Shown here: piece after piece, positions 7,816 through 14,832 of the stretch
Layout: each line of letters starts with the position of its first letter
How positions within the stretch are numbered: position 1 is the first letter of the stretch
DNA from: Cylindrotheca closterium
Lineage: Eukaryota; Bacillariophyta; Bacillariophyceae; Bacillariales; Bacillariaceae
Length of the DNA: 14,832 nucleotides
Assembly (NCBI GenBank): GCA_933822405.4
Contig: CAKOGP040001213.1
Location: 1-14,832, forward strand
Direction of reading: 5' to 3'
The notes under the pieces: generated by a model
Database searches by the model: none
Seen by the model: only the letters and a program-made list of their open reading frames with translations
What the model was told of the DNA's origin: nothing
Translations under genes and position numbers: made by a program

Positions 7816-9258
7816 ATGCTCATAAAAACAAAGCATCAAGCTTTTGTGTGTGATATCGAACTTATTCCTTACCAGCAAACAAACAACTTTATCGCAACGA
7901 TGTTCTCCTTCATCTTCATGAACAACAACATCATCAACACCATCATCAACACCATCACCATGCCACTTGCGTTGACTCTGATTGTCATGCTCGTCGCCGC
8001 CATGCCTGTCATTGCTCAGCAGCTCATCAGTCGAGTTGCAGTTGCACCAGCAGTCCACAGTGTCATCGCCACCCAAACCACCACCATTGTTGCAGGCGTC
8101 CGAGCCATCTTCGGATCCATTTCCATTGCTGCAGTCGGTCGAACCGTTTCCGATGCTATTGGAGGGATCACCAACATAATCAAGAGCTTTATTGGCAACG
8201 CCACCGTTCTCAACAGCCAAATCTTTGCTCTTCCAACCAGCGAAACCTATCTACAGCTCATTGTCCGAGCTCCACGCGATCTGGTCCTTATGGCCACACG
8301 AGCCATCATTGTCAGAGCCACACGAGCCATCGTCGTGAGAGCAACACGATCCTTGGTACTCTTTGCTGCACGAGAATTGGTGCTCAGAGTTTCTACCTGT
8401 ACCGACCTGGTCATTCTTGGCTCAAGCGACTTGGTTCCCTTTGGTCCGCAAGACTTGATCATCAAAGTTTGTGCAGAAGCCTTGGCCCATTGCATCACAC
8501 CTGTCTTTGCATTTGTGGGCCAAGAAGTCCTCAATCTTCCCATGAACCAAACCTTCAGCTCTGAGGGAAACATGATGCCATGGTCGCCATCTATTCTTCC
8601 AATCTACTCATTTGGAACGGCCATGACCTCGACACTTTCCAGCTTGACCCGCATCATGACAGGTTTTTTCAAGCTTACTCTTAAGACGTGTGTCCCAGTC
8701 TTTGCTGACTTGATCTTCCTCTTGCTCTGGACACTTGCAAGTTTCATCTGCGTCATGATGAATCTTGCCAACCTTACCCTCCAGCGAAGCATTGAAACGA
8801 CCAAGCCCGTGGTCCGAGTCTTTACTGATTTGATCTCTGCACTTTCAAGCTGGGTTTGCATGTGGATCTCGGCTCTTTCTATTGTGAGCTGCACCATGAC
8901 TAGTCTTGTCAAGCTTGCAGTCCAGGGAATGCTTGAACAGTATCCTGGCAAAGTCAAGTACTATTGGGTTGTGGTACTGCCGAATTTCTGCCTCAAGGTC
9001 GGGTGTGATTACCTTGGCCAAGGTCCTCAAAGAACCAACCCACCATCGTCTGGTAAAACAATTATTGGATCTTACAAGCGCAAGATGGCAAAGAAGCGAT
9101 ATGACCAGAAGTTCAAGGAGATGAGAGAGCGAACTGAACGCTCGTTCCGTCTCGAGGCACAAATACCTGGGACTCGAATTAATTTGTTTCAAACCGAATG
9201 GGAATGGGCTGTCATTCGACGAAGCAACGATGAGACAACCTTGCTCAGCCAAGAATAG
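7816..9258 (+). CDS. Hypothetical protein with octapeptide repeats and hydrophobic segments
   Basis: An uninterrupted 480-codon frame ending in TAG; ATG at 7816, with an alternative ATG at 7960 that would begin a signal-like stretch (MPLALTLIVMLVAAMPVIA). Residues 151-215 are eight units of about eight residues with consensus near R-A-T-R-x-L-V-L (MATRAIIV, RATRAIVV, RATRSLVL, FAARELVL). Residues about 288-372 hold two hydrophobic blocks related with a 40-residue period (VFADLIFLLLW and VFTDLISALSSW), possibly membrane-inserted. The last 60 residues are charged (KRKMAKKRYDQKFKEMRERTE). Codon choice (GTC, ATC, CTT, AAG) looks like that of the neighbouring genes. Against it: no recognised domain, and the exact antisense frame reads as a Cys/Asp-rich sequence with at least four stops. 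I favour the plus strand because it stays open and its C-terminus is protein-like, but an open frame arising from repetitive DNA remains possible. Confidence 0.45.
   Translation: MLIKTKHQAFVCDIELIPYQQTNNFIATMFSFIFMNNNIINTIINTITMPLALTLIVMLVAAMPVIAQQLISRVAVAPAVHSVIATQTTTIVAGVRAIFGSISIAAVGRTVSDAIGGITNIIKSFIGNATVLNSQIFALPTSETYLQLIVRAPRDLVLMATRAIIVRATRAIVVRATRSLVLFAARELVLRVSTCTDLVILGSSDLVPFGPQDLIIKVCAEALAHCITPVFAFVGQEVLNLPMNQTFSSEGNMMPWSPSILPIYSFGTAMTSTLSSLTRIMTGFFKLTLKTCVPVFADLIFLLLWTLASFICVMMNLANLTLQRSIETTKPVVRVFTDLISALSSWVCMWISALSIVSCTMTSLVKLAVQGMLEQYPGKVKYYWVVVLPNFCLKVGCDYLGQGPQRTNPPSSGKTIIGSYKRKMAKKRYDQKFKEMRERTERSFRLEAQIPGTRINLFQTEWEWAVIRRSNDETTLLSQE
8266..8460. repeat. 24-bp tandem repeat array (octapeptide-coding)
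   Basis: About eight diverged units with a mostly 24-bp period; the clearest are 8290-8313, 8314-8337 and 8338-8361, sharing GCCACACGAGCC. One unit is 27 bp, which keeps the frame. Because the period is a multiple of three, open frames tend to persist on both strands. Confidence 0.8.
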
Positions 9259-9500
9259 AGCTTTCGATCGCTTGCTCAAGCAGGCCCTGCTTCTCTACCT
9301 ATGAGAACACACCCACCACTTCCACTTTGATCTTTTCTCGAACCAATCTTCTTCTTTTCAGTGTCCTTGATTTGTCAGAAAAATGTTGGCCAACACTTTG
9401 CAATCGCAACTGACTATGTTAAAGGACCCTGAAAGAGGAGGATGCTTCCGTGAAAGAACCTTGTGGTTGCGGCCTATTCGAAACTATGTTTCTTGCTGAA

Positions 9501-9595
9501 GGATCCTGCTCCAAACGAGAGCCACTGCCCATATCCTTTCCAACGCTACTGGTACCTCGCTTCTACGCAACACGTCTATGAAATGATAGTTGCAG
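9501..9595. repeat. 95-bp repeat, copy 1 of family X
   Basis: About nine-tenths identical by eye to 9665-9759, in the same orientation. Contains CTGCTCCAAACGAGAGCCAC and ends AAATGATAGTTGCAG. Relatives of the same family occur at 12487-13138. Confidence 0.9.
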
Positions 9596-9616
9596 TAGTA
9601 AAGCTTTGTATTGGTA

Positions 9617-9660
9617 GGATACTGCTCCAAAAGAGAGCTACTACCCATGCCCTTTCCATC
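9617..9660. repeat. Truncated copy of family X
   Basis: Matches the first half of the 95-bp unit (GGATACTGCTCCAAAAGAGA through CCTTTCCA) and stops where the next full copy begins. Confidence 0.8.
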
Positions 9661-9664
9661 TGAA

Positions 9665-9759
9665 GGATACTGCTCCAAAAGAGAGCCACTACTCATGTCC
9701 TTTCCACCGCTACTGGTACCTTGCTTCTTCGCAACACGTCTATGAAATGATAGTTGCAG
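9665..9759. repeat. 95-bp repeat, copy 3 of family X
   Basis: Full-length copy aligned without gaps to 9501-9595 with about eight substitutions. Confidence 0.9.
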
Positions 9760-9780
9760 AAGGAATAAGGAATACTACAC

Positions 9781-9810
9781 AATACAACACAATACAACAC
9801 AATACAAAAC
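9781..9810. repeat. 10-bp tandem repeat (AATACAACAC)3
   Basis: Two perfect units and a third with one change, immediately after the family X cluster; a simple satellite in an A-rich tract that runs to about 9970. Confidence 0.85.
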
Positions 9811-10979
9811 GACAAAACATACTACAATCAAGGCTACAGTCAAGTCACAGTGCATATTCGAAAATACAATGCAAGGCACAATACACCAAGAAAACGACAC
9901 ATCAGTTGTCGAATAAATACAGTATGATACTTTCATCAAAGAAAAAGAAAAACATAAAAAATCAATAAATTTGACACAAAACATCAGCCATTTCTTATAA
10001 CCTATAGGCAAGAGTATTGCTTATTGTACCCATGAATCGAATGAGGTAATTGCTATCCTACATGACGAGAAAGCGAGTGGTAATTAGAATTGTGTACACG
10101 TTTCTAGGGTCCATTGGGGTCTTGATGATGGCTAGCCGATGCAATCAATTGTCGTCTCAAACCCGTCGTCTTGTATCATTTCTACTTTGAATTTGGTACA
10201 TGTCATCTGCTCATTTGCTGAATGCTAGTCCATCCGATGATTCCTTGGAATCTCAAAGAGCTTCGAGCTCTTTCTACACAATAAAAGTCGCAAAATGAAA
10301 AGTCCCCCCACACTTTTGTCTTGCCAAATTTTTCAAATCGTTGTTTGACTCGTCCACAGAAAGAAGTGGTGGTGTATGAAGATTAAGGGAAGTAAGGGGA
10401 TGGCCGTGTATCCAAATGGTGCAAGTTGCTGGATTTAGATCCTGGGACCAAGATTCCAGAATCATACTTGCAATACACACCTTAACAACCACTCCCATCC
10501 TCTGCTCAAGATCCTGAAGGATGTGTTGCCGAACGGTTGCCATTGCCTTGTTGTGCAGCACCTGTCGTTCCACTGGTGGATGATGACATGGCAGAATTCA
10601 TGCAGGCTGCCAAGCGCCACAAGCCTAGTAGTTCAAGTCAATCACTAGTACCCACGCTAGTCCAAGCTCATGAAAATTTGTTCATCCTGACCAAGGCTAC
10701 ATGGTGGACCCAGTCAAATTTTGCATTGGAATAGTCTAGATCCAAGCGACTGTGGTGACACTTTAACTAACCACAGTCTTGAAAATGATGGATAATTGGA
10801 GAGGGAGAGATTGTTGATTGCATTATTGCGATACAGTGACGTCTGCCCATCAGCATTATTAGCCTGAACTTCTGCGGGTGACAGTGACAATTTACAACAA
10901 GCCAATAACTTGGGCAACCAAGCTTGCGACGACCAGGGATAGAAAACAAATCAAATGTTGGACGATTCAACAGAAGCTT
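9811..10979. other. Intergenic; no supported gene
   Basis: A-rich at the left. Frames at 10274-10573 (-) and 10537-10734 (+) overlap each other, show no motif and are not called. A perfect small hairpin lies at 10255-10273 with AATAAA just after it. Confidence 0.5.
10255..10273. terminator. Perfect 8-bp hairpin followed by AATAAA
   Basis: AAAGAGCT, loop TCG, AGCTCTTT, with AATAAA about 8 bases downstream on the plus strand. It could belong to a transcript 3' end, but no plus-strand gene ends nearby, so the role is a guess. Confidence 0.25.
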
Positions 10980-11062
10980 CTAGTTTTTAAATTCAAGCTC
11001 GCTCCAACTTCTTCCACTTGCAACATCATAAAAAGGTCCTAGGGTATTCTCAGTTTCTTTCA

Positions 11063-11260
11063 ACTATGTAGTATTGTCTGCCTTTGCAGCCATCGTTGCC
11101 TCGCTATTCCTATCAAAAGCTTCTTGGTATCCTTGTGATATACTGGTCAACAGCTGTTTGGACTATGTAGTATTGTCTGCCTTTGCAGCCATCGTTGTTT
11201 CGCGATTCCTATCGTAAGCTTCTTGGTATCCTTGTGATATACCGGTCAACAATTGTTCGG
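11063..11260. repeat. 99-bp tandem duplication
   Basis: Units 11063-11161 and 11162-11260, in phase with the minus-strand frame of copy A (33 codons each). Shared blocks include ACTATGTAGTATTGTCTGCC and CTTCTTGGTATCCTTGTGAT. Minus-strand units read LLTGISQGYQEAYDRNRE and LLTSISQGYQEAFDRNSE. The differences are mostly single substitutions. Confidence 0.92.
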
Positions 11261-11398
11261 ATACGTCCCCTTTCTTTTTCTTTGTGCGAAGCAAGAGATT
11301 ACCTTGTGCTCCCAGCGCAAGGTCTGCATGCGACGCCATGACCTCGGACTCCTCTCCGCCGCCACAAGTCGAACACAAAGCAAGATTGGTTGCCCCAT

Positions 11399-11856
11399 GT
11401 ATTCAACTTGTTCTCGACCATCGTTCGAACCTTTTCTTCAGGTTCGGCTGGCGACGCAGTGATACTGATTCCTTGTAGCTGAAGATATTCCATAATTCCC
11501 TTTTAAGTTTCCCTTTTTAAGACCTGTTGGACTCGATTGTCAACCTTTTTGCTAGTCTCAAACTTGCCCCTTTCCTTTTGGACTGCTTGTCGCACTTTCT
11601 CTCGGGTACGTTCAATTGCTTTTTCGTTTAGGACTTCTTCCCGATTGTGCTGAAGGTCGTTTTTGCTCTGCCACAGTTTAGGCTTATTCAATGGCGACAA
11701 TGGTGTAAACTCGGTTGCATGATTTGATCTTTCGTCGAGCTGAATTGACCTTGCATCATGCTAGCTATGTCATCTACTAAATCGGAATCATCGTCATCTG
11801 AATGAAGAATGGACTTTGGTTTCTTTTCAGACTCTTCCTGCTTTCCTTCCTTGTCC
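11399..11856. repeat. 458-bp duplicated module, copy A
   Basis: Apparently identical to 14375-14832 at an offset of 2976 bp; the match is cut only by the window end. It covers the N-terminal module of the minus-strand gene, including its internal stop. The left edge is sharp at GTATTCAACTTG, beyond which the flanks differ apart from a short, gapped resemblance. Confidence 0.95.
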
Positions 11857-12031
11857 ATATATTTCTTTCTGACAAACCTGGGAAACTTTCCTGTACTGAA
11901 TGTCCGATAAAAGCATTTTATGCCAATACTAGCTAGGGTGATGTATTCTTTTCGTTTGGTTCGTCTGATGAAGTATTACTCTAGATCGGTTTCAGGTTTT
12001 CAGGATCTGTAGTTCGTTCTAAAGGATATAT

Positions 12032-12248
12032 ATGTCATTCAGATTCTTTTTGTACTCGCTATTGTGGTCTAGTGAAGTTGAGGATGACAGTTGTGGCGAG
12101 AGTTCCTATGCTGGAGGAGACTATACAAACAGCAGGAAGACCACTTGTGATGATGATGCGGGCTCTTTGATTGTAAAAATATTTCGGTCAACGTCACTAT
12201 ACGTGGACCGGTATGACTCAACATCAATGAATTGTACAATATAAATAT
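12032..12248. repeat. Dispersed repeat, copy 2 (matches 1-218)
   Basis: Upstream flank of the copy A pseudogene. It has an extra TA near 12122 and lacks a CG near 12158 relative to copy 1. The match ends after ATAAATATG, where flanks diverge. The minus-strand frame here contains SSSQVVFLLFV and then meets TAG at 12121-12123. Confidence 0.93.
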
Positions 12249-12486
12249 GCGGAGAAATCGGGAAATTATAGTACAAGAACCGACCGCGCGAGATAGACCT
12301 TTTCGACTCAACGGACTCTACTGTCACACTGCAAACGGGCACGGAGAACAATTGAGAACCTGCCGAAAACGTGCTCAAACTTTCGCTGATTTAGTCTTGG
12401 CCTTTTCTAAACTGGTTCCTTCCAATTCACTTTTTCACACTCGAAATGCTCACAAAATCAAAGCAGAGGCTTTATTTTGTCACGAG

Positions 12487-12546
12487 AGCTACTCCAAAGG
12501 AGAGCTACTCGAATGTTCATTCGACCGCTACCGTGCTTCGATTGCA
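12487..12546. repeat. Family X relative, degenerate
   Basis: Resembles 9665-9725: TACTCCAAAGGAGAGCTACT, then an ATGTTCATTCGACCGCTACC block. Upstream, 12442-12470 resembles 7808-7840 (GAAATGCTCA, AAAGCA, GCTTT), which is the start of the 480-codon frame. Confidence 0.5.
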
Positions 12547-12577
12547 GTAAGACAGGCCTCATGGGGTTTGGTGCAGG

Positions 12578-12630
12578 CTCTCCGGTCCTGCTTCAGCTCC
12601 ACGTGGGAGCTGTCGTTTGATTTGACTGTG
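12578..12630. repeat. 53-bp direct repeat with internal palindrome, copy 1
   Basis: CTCTCCGGTCC...CAGCTCCACGTGGGAGCTG...TTTGACTGTG. The core is a near-perfect palindrome centred on CACGTG. Copy 2 is at 12826-12877 and differs by one base of length and one substitution. Confidence 0.9.
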
Positions 12631-12825
12631 CATGATGTGAAGGGAATAAGGCATATACATACAAAAGTATGATGTGCAAACTTTCCTTGAACGACACTGA
12701 TCGTTCTAAAGAGAGCAACCCCATGAAGATGGCGGTGCTTCTCAAATCCAGAACACATACTTCTTTGGCTGGGGGAACCCCGTAAGCGATATCCCAAAGA
12801 GAGAGCATAACTGGCATTGAGCTAT

Positions 12826-12877
12826 CTCTCCGGTCCGCTTCAGCTCCACGTGGGAGCTGTCGTTTGTTTTGACTGTG
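12826..12877. repeat. 52-bp direct repeat with internal palindrome, copy 2
   Basis: Matches 12578-12630, with GGTCCGCTT in place of GGTCCTGCTT. Spacing between copies is 248 bp. Both are followed by a family X-like segment (12673 onward and 12917 onward), so the larger unit looks like a tandem duplication of roughly 245 bp. Confidence 0.9.
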
Positions 12878-12935
12878 TATGTGAGGAAAGGCAAACATAC
12901 TGGCCTCGACAAGTGTGTGCAAACGTTCCCTGAAA

Positions 12936-13009
12936 GATGCTGATCCTTAAAAGAGTGCCACCGATGATGGGGCCTCTGCTACAACGCGTATATGAAAGTA
13001 TAGTTGGAG
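12936..13009. repeat. Family X relative, degenerate
   Basis: GATGCTGATCC, AAAAGAG, GCCTCTGCTACAACGCGTAT, then ATGAAAGTATAGTTGGAG; the ending parallels ACACGTCTATGAAATGATAG of 9501-9595. Confidence 0.6.
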
Positions 13010-13067
13010 TGTGACTGGAGCATCTGGGAAGTTTGCGTATAGCCTGTACGCAGAACGTTCTGTGAAC

Positions 13068-13138
13068 GATGCGGAAAAGAGAGCAACCGCATATGACGGT
13101 GCCTCTGCTGCAACACGAATATGAAATTTTAGTTGCAG
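13068..13138. repeat. Family X relative, degenerate
   Basis: GATGCGG, AAAAGAGAGCAACC, GCCTCTGCTGCAACACG, then ATGAAATTTTAGTTGCAG. Together with 12936-13009 it shows a tandem arrangement like that at 9501-9759. Confidence 0.6.
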
Positions 13139-13546
13139 TGGGCGAATTCATATACACAACAATCAATCAGACAGCGCATATTAGGATTTTGGAGGAGGAA
13201 AACAATTTTCTAAGATGAAACATCAATATTGATGATTCGAGTAAGATTGCGTTTCACTCAGATGCATATGTATAAATGTTTATTGGCGACAGTAGATACA
13301 CGACTATAATAGAGCTAGAAGTATGGAAGGCGTATCCATTTAGCAACTTTACGAGGTAACTAGTTTCACTGGTGTTCACAAACACCCCAGTGTCAATTAT
13401 GATTTGGCGAACACTAGCTAGTTAATCATATCGTAAACAAACTGTCTACAATGGCATCTCGTACCTGCAATGCAATGGCATCACGTGACTCGGGTTGAAT
13501 GCCAATAATTAAGATGGCCTCTTATGTCTCTCAGTGGTTTGCTGTA
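13139..13546. other. Intergenic with an imperfect inverted repeat
   Basis: No coding signal. Holds the inverted repeat at 13358-13423; otherwise nothing recognised. Confidence 0.5.
13358..13423. repeat. Imperfect inverted repeat / hairpin
   Basis: Outer arms AACTAG (13358) and CTAGTT (13418). An inner pair is GTGTTC and GAACAC; alternatively CACTGGTGTT pairs with AACACCCCAGTG (13367-13392). Could form a cruciform; function unknown. Confidence 0.55.
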
Positions 13547-14832
13547 CTATAATCTTCTCCAACCACCAGTTTCGATCATTCGCCGATCATCGGCCTTATT
13601 ATCAAGAGCTTCGCGCTTCGCGCAAAGTTGTTGTTTCCTCGCCAAGGCCTCCAACTCTTATTCATGGACTGCAATCAATTGGCGCTGCTTCTCTTTGAGA
13701 TTAAGATAGCTTTTTTTTTTTGGCCTTGTCCAAAGCTTCTTCCAATTTCGCACGTGTGAGATCCCCAATTGGGTTTCTATTTCTTCTTTCGTCGCTTCGG
13801 TAGGTGTTCTCGGTGACACTTTTGGTGCTTTCGATGCTTTGGGTGATGTGGTGGGTGGTTCGTCAAAAGTGGTTTTCAAGGCTTTGGTCTTTGTTGGAGA
13901 TTCCTCAAACCACATTTTCTCACCCAATGCTGAAGATTCAGAAGGCGACTCGGGCATTGGCGGTAGTGGTTGAGAAAAGGAAAGCTCGGTATCGGCCGTT
14001 GAGGATTTCATCGGAGACTTCATTGCCGATTGCTTGGGAGACTTCATTGGACTCTTCTTTAGTGATTTCATCGGAGTCTTCTTAGTCAGCTCTTTGGGAG
14101 AGTCTTGGCTGGCTTCGTCGGAGTCAGCTTTGGTAGACTTTGGCGTCGAGGGTTTTCCTGCAAAAAAGCCATGGAAGAAGAGTCGGAAGAAAGCGATTGA
14201 AGATCCGGTTTGGCTTCATCCTGTCTCCACTCAGGAGAAACCATTGGGGAATCTTCCTCCAACTCCAAGGATTCCAAAATATCGTCTCGATCTAGACCCA
14301 TGATAACCTCCACGTAATCGTCGAGTTGTTGGGTAGAGGAGAAGGATTGGCGGCCAACACGGGCCCCACGATCAGTATTCAACTTGTTCTCGACCATCGT
14401 TCGAACCTTTTCTTCAGGTTCGGCTGGCGACGCAGTGATACTGATTCCTTGTAGCTGAAGATATTCCATAATTCCCTTTTAAGTTTCCCTTTTTAAGACC
14501 TGTTGGACTCGATTGTCAACCTTTTTGCTAGTCTCAAACTTGCCCCTTTCCTTTTGGACTGCTTGTCGCACTTTCTCTCGGGTACGTTCAATTGCTTTTT
14601 CGTTTAGGACTTCTTCCCGATTGTGCTGAAGGTCGTTTTTGCTCTGCCACAGTTTAGGCTTATTCAATGGCGACAATGGTGTAAACTCGGTTGCATGATT
14701 TGATCTTTCGTCGAGCTGAATTGACCTTGCATCATGCTAGCTATGTCATCTACTAAATCGGAATCATCGTCATCTGAATGAAGAATGGACTTTGGTTTCT
14801 TTTCAGACTCTTCCTGCTTTCCTTCCTTGTCC
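13547..14832 (-). pseudogene. Decayed Lys/Ser/Pro-rich gene, copy B (runs off the right edge)
   Basis: Read leftward from the window end; by comparison with copy A its ATG should lie 2 bp beyond the edge. After the shared module (in-frame TAA at 14479-14481) it continues where copy A does not: GRQSFSSTQQLDDYVEVI, an acidic stretch, then a frameshift near 14085 into a basic, Ser/Pro-rich region with repeated MKSP/KSP units (MKSLKKSPMKSPKQSAMKSP), the kind of composition seen in DNA-binding or CDK-phosphorylated nuclear proteins. A likely 1-bp loss near 13765 (a neighbouring frame reads LTRAKLEEALDKAKKKK) and an A11 homopolymer at about 13711-13722 mark further frame changes. TAA at 13658-13660 interrupts a helical tail that then stays open (ELEALARKQQLCAKREAL) to TAG at 13547. 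At least two stops and several shifts make it a pseudogene, unless several introns were missed. No known family recognised. Confidence 0.6.
14375..14832. repeat. 458-bp duplicated module, copy B (cut by window end)
   Basis: Counterpart of 11399-11856. No difference was found in the stretches compared base by base or in the encoded reading frames, including the shared TAA, so the duplication is very recent or is kept uniform by gene conversion. Confidence 0.95.

Larger units (their letters stand above)
10980..11858 (-). pseudogene. Decayed Lys/Glu-rich gene, copy A
   Basis: The minus strand starts at ATG 11858 with an acidic, lysine-rich 56-codon frame (MDKEGKQEESEKKPKS, then SDDDDSDLVDD) ending at TGA 11688-11690. 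A second frame takes over before this (ATEFTPLSPLNKPKLWQSK) and reads a coiled-coil-like charged stretch to an in-frame TAA at 11503-11505, then continues in the same frame (MEYLQLQGISITA) to about 11399. A further shift near 11370-11400 leads into CSTCGGGEESEVMASHADL, a KKKK cluster, and two 33-residue units ending ADNTT, each closed by TAG (11163-11165 and 11064-11066). The frame remains open to TAG at 10980. The N-terminal half is shared with copy B (14375-14832); the C-terminal part is not. Function unknown. Confidence 0.6.

Noticed and set aside
9781..9810. Short regular repeats as a CRISPR-like array
   Set aside because: Units abut without spacers and are only 10 bp; it is a simple satellite in a eukaryotic context.
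10274..10734. Overlapping frames on opposite strands (99 and 65 codons)
   Set aside because: Neither has a recognisable motif or a supported gene structure.
12593..13166. Two minus-strand frames ending with the same TTAPTWS peptide
   Set aside because: The shared ending comes from the duplicated palindromic repeat; the frames are otherwise unrelated and lack motifs.
11399..14832. Identical 458-bp repeats as LTRs of a retrotransposon
   Set aside because: They carry gene-like coding sequence in frame with different flanks, lack TG...CA ends and an apparent primer-binding site, and no reverse transcriptase or integrase lies between them.

Overview
The window looks like nuclear DNA of a diatom or a close stramenopile relative. 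Three things point that way: a BspA-type leucine-rich-repeat protein ending in the ankyrin-like and helical tail that recurs in diatom LRR families; a type II membrane glycosyltransferase of the HIRRGD class with the SRSSFS and TPFWH motifs of diatom homologues; and a HAD gene interrupted by a short GT-AG intron. No rRNA, tRNA, CRISPR array, prokaryotic operon or recognisable transposase/reverse transcriptase was seen. Assignments rest on reading motifs by eye; no database search was run.

Layout: 1-218 is the end of a repeat that recurs at 12032-12248. 1585-3378 (+) is an intact single-exon LRR gene. 3999-4292 (-) is an unidentified coding-like fragment. 4345-5590 (-) is a membrane-anchored fucosyltransferase-like gene broken by a frameshift next to a CAG microsatellite and by an in-frame TGA. 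6119-6872 (+) is a two-exon HAD phosphatase-like gene, apparently intact. 7297-7689 holds a 136-bp direct repeat. 7816-9258 (+) is a 480-codon frame with octapeptide repeats and hydrophobic segments, whose antisense is also unusually protein-like. 9424-9760 and 12487-13140 share degenerate copies of one repeat family.

The right third (10980-14832) is a repeat-rich pseudogene zone. Two minus-strand copies of a lysine/glutamate-rich gene share an apparently identical N-terminal module (11399-11856 and 14375-14832) but continue into unrelated C-terminal parts. Both carry the same internal stop plus private lesions. The 5' flank of this unit (12032-12248) recurs at the left edge of the window, so a third copy probably lies just outside it.

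The intact genes (LRR, HAD) do not form an obvious pathway with each other. The window reads as ordinary diatom single genes embedded in recently duplicated, decaying, lineage-specific sequence. The most interesting parts are the shared module with swapped C-termini, the octad-repeat ORF, and the two independently broken copies of a short membrane-segment ORF.
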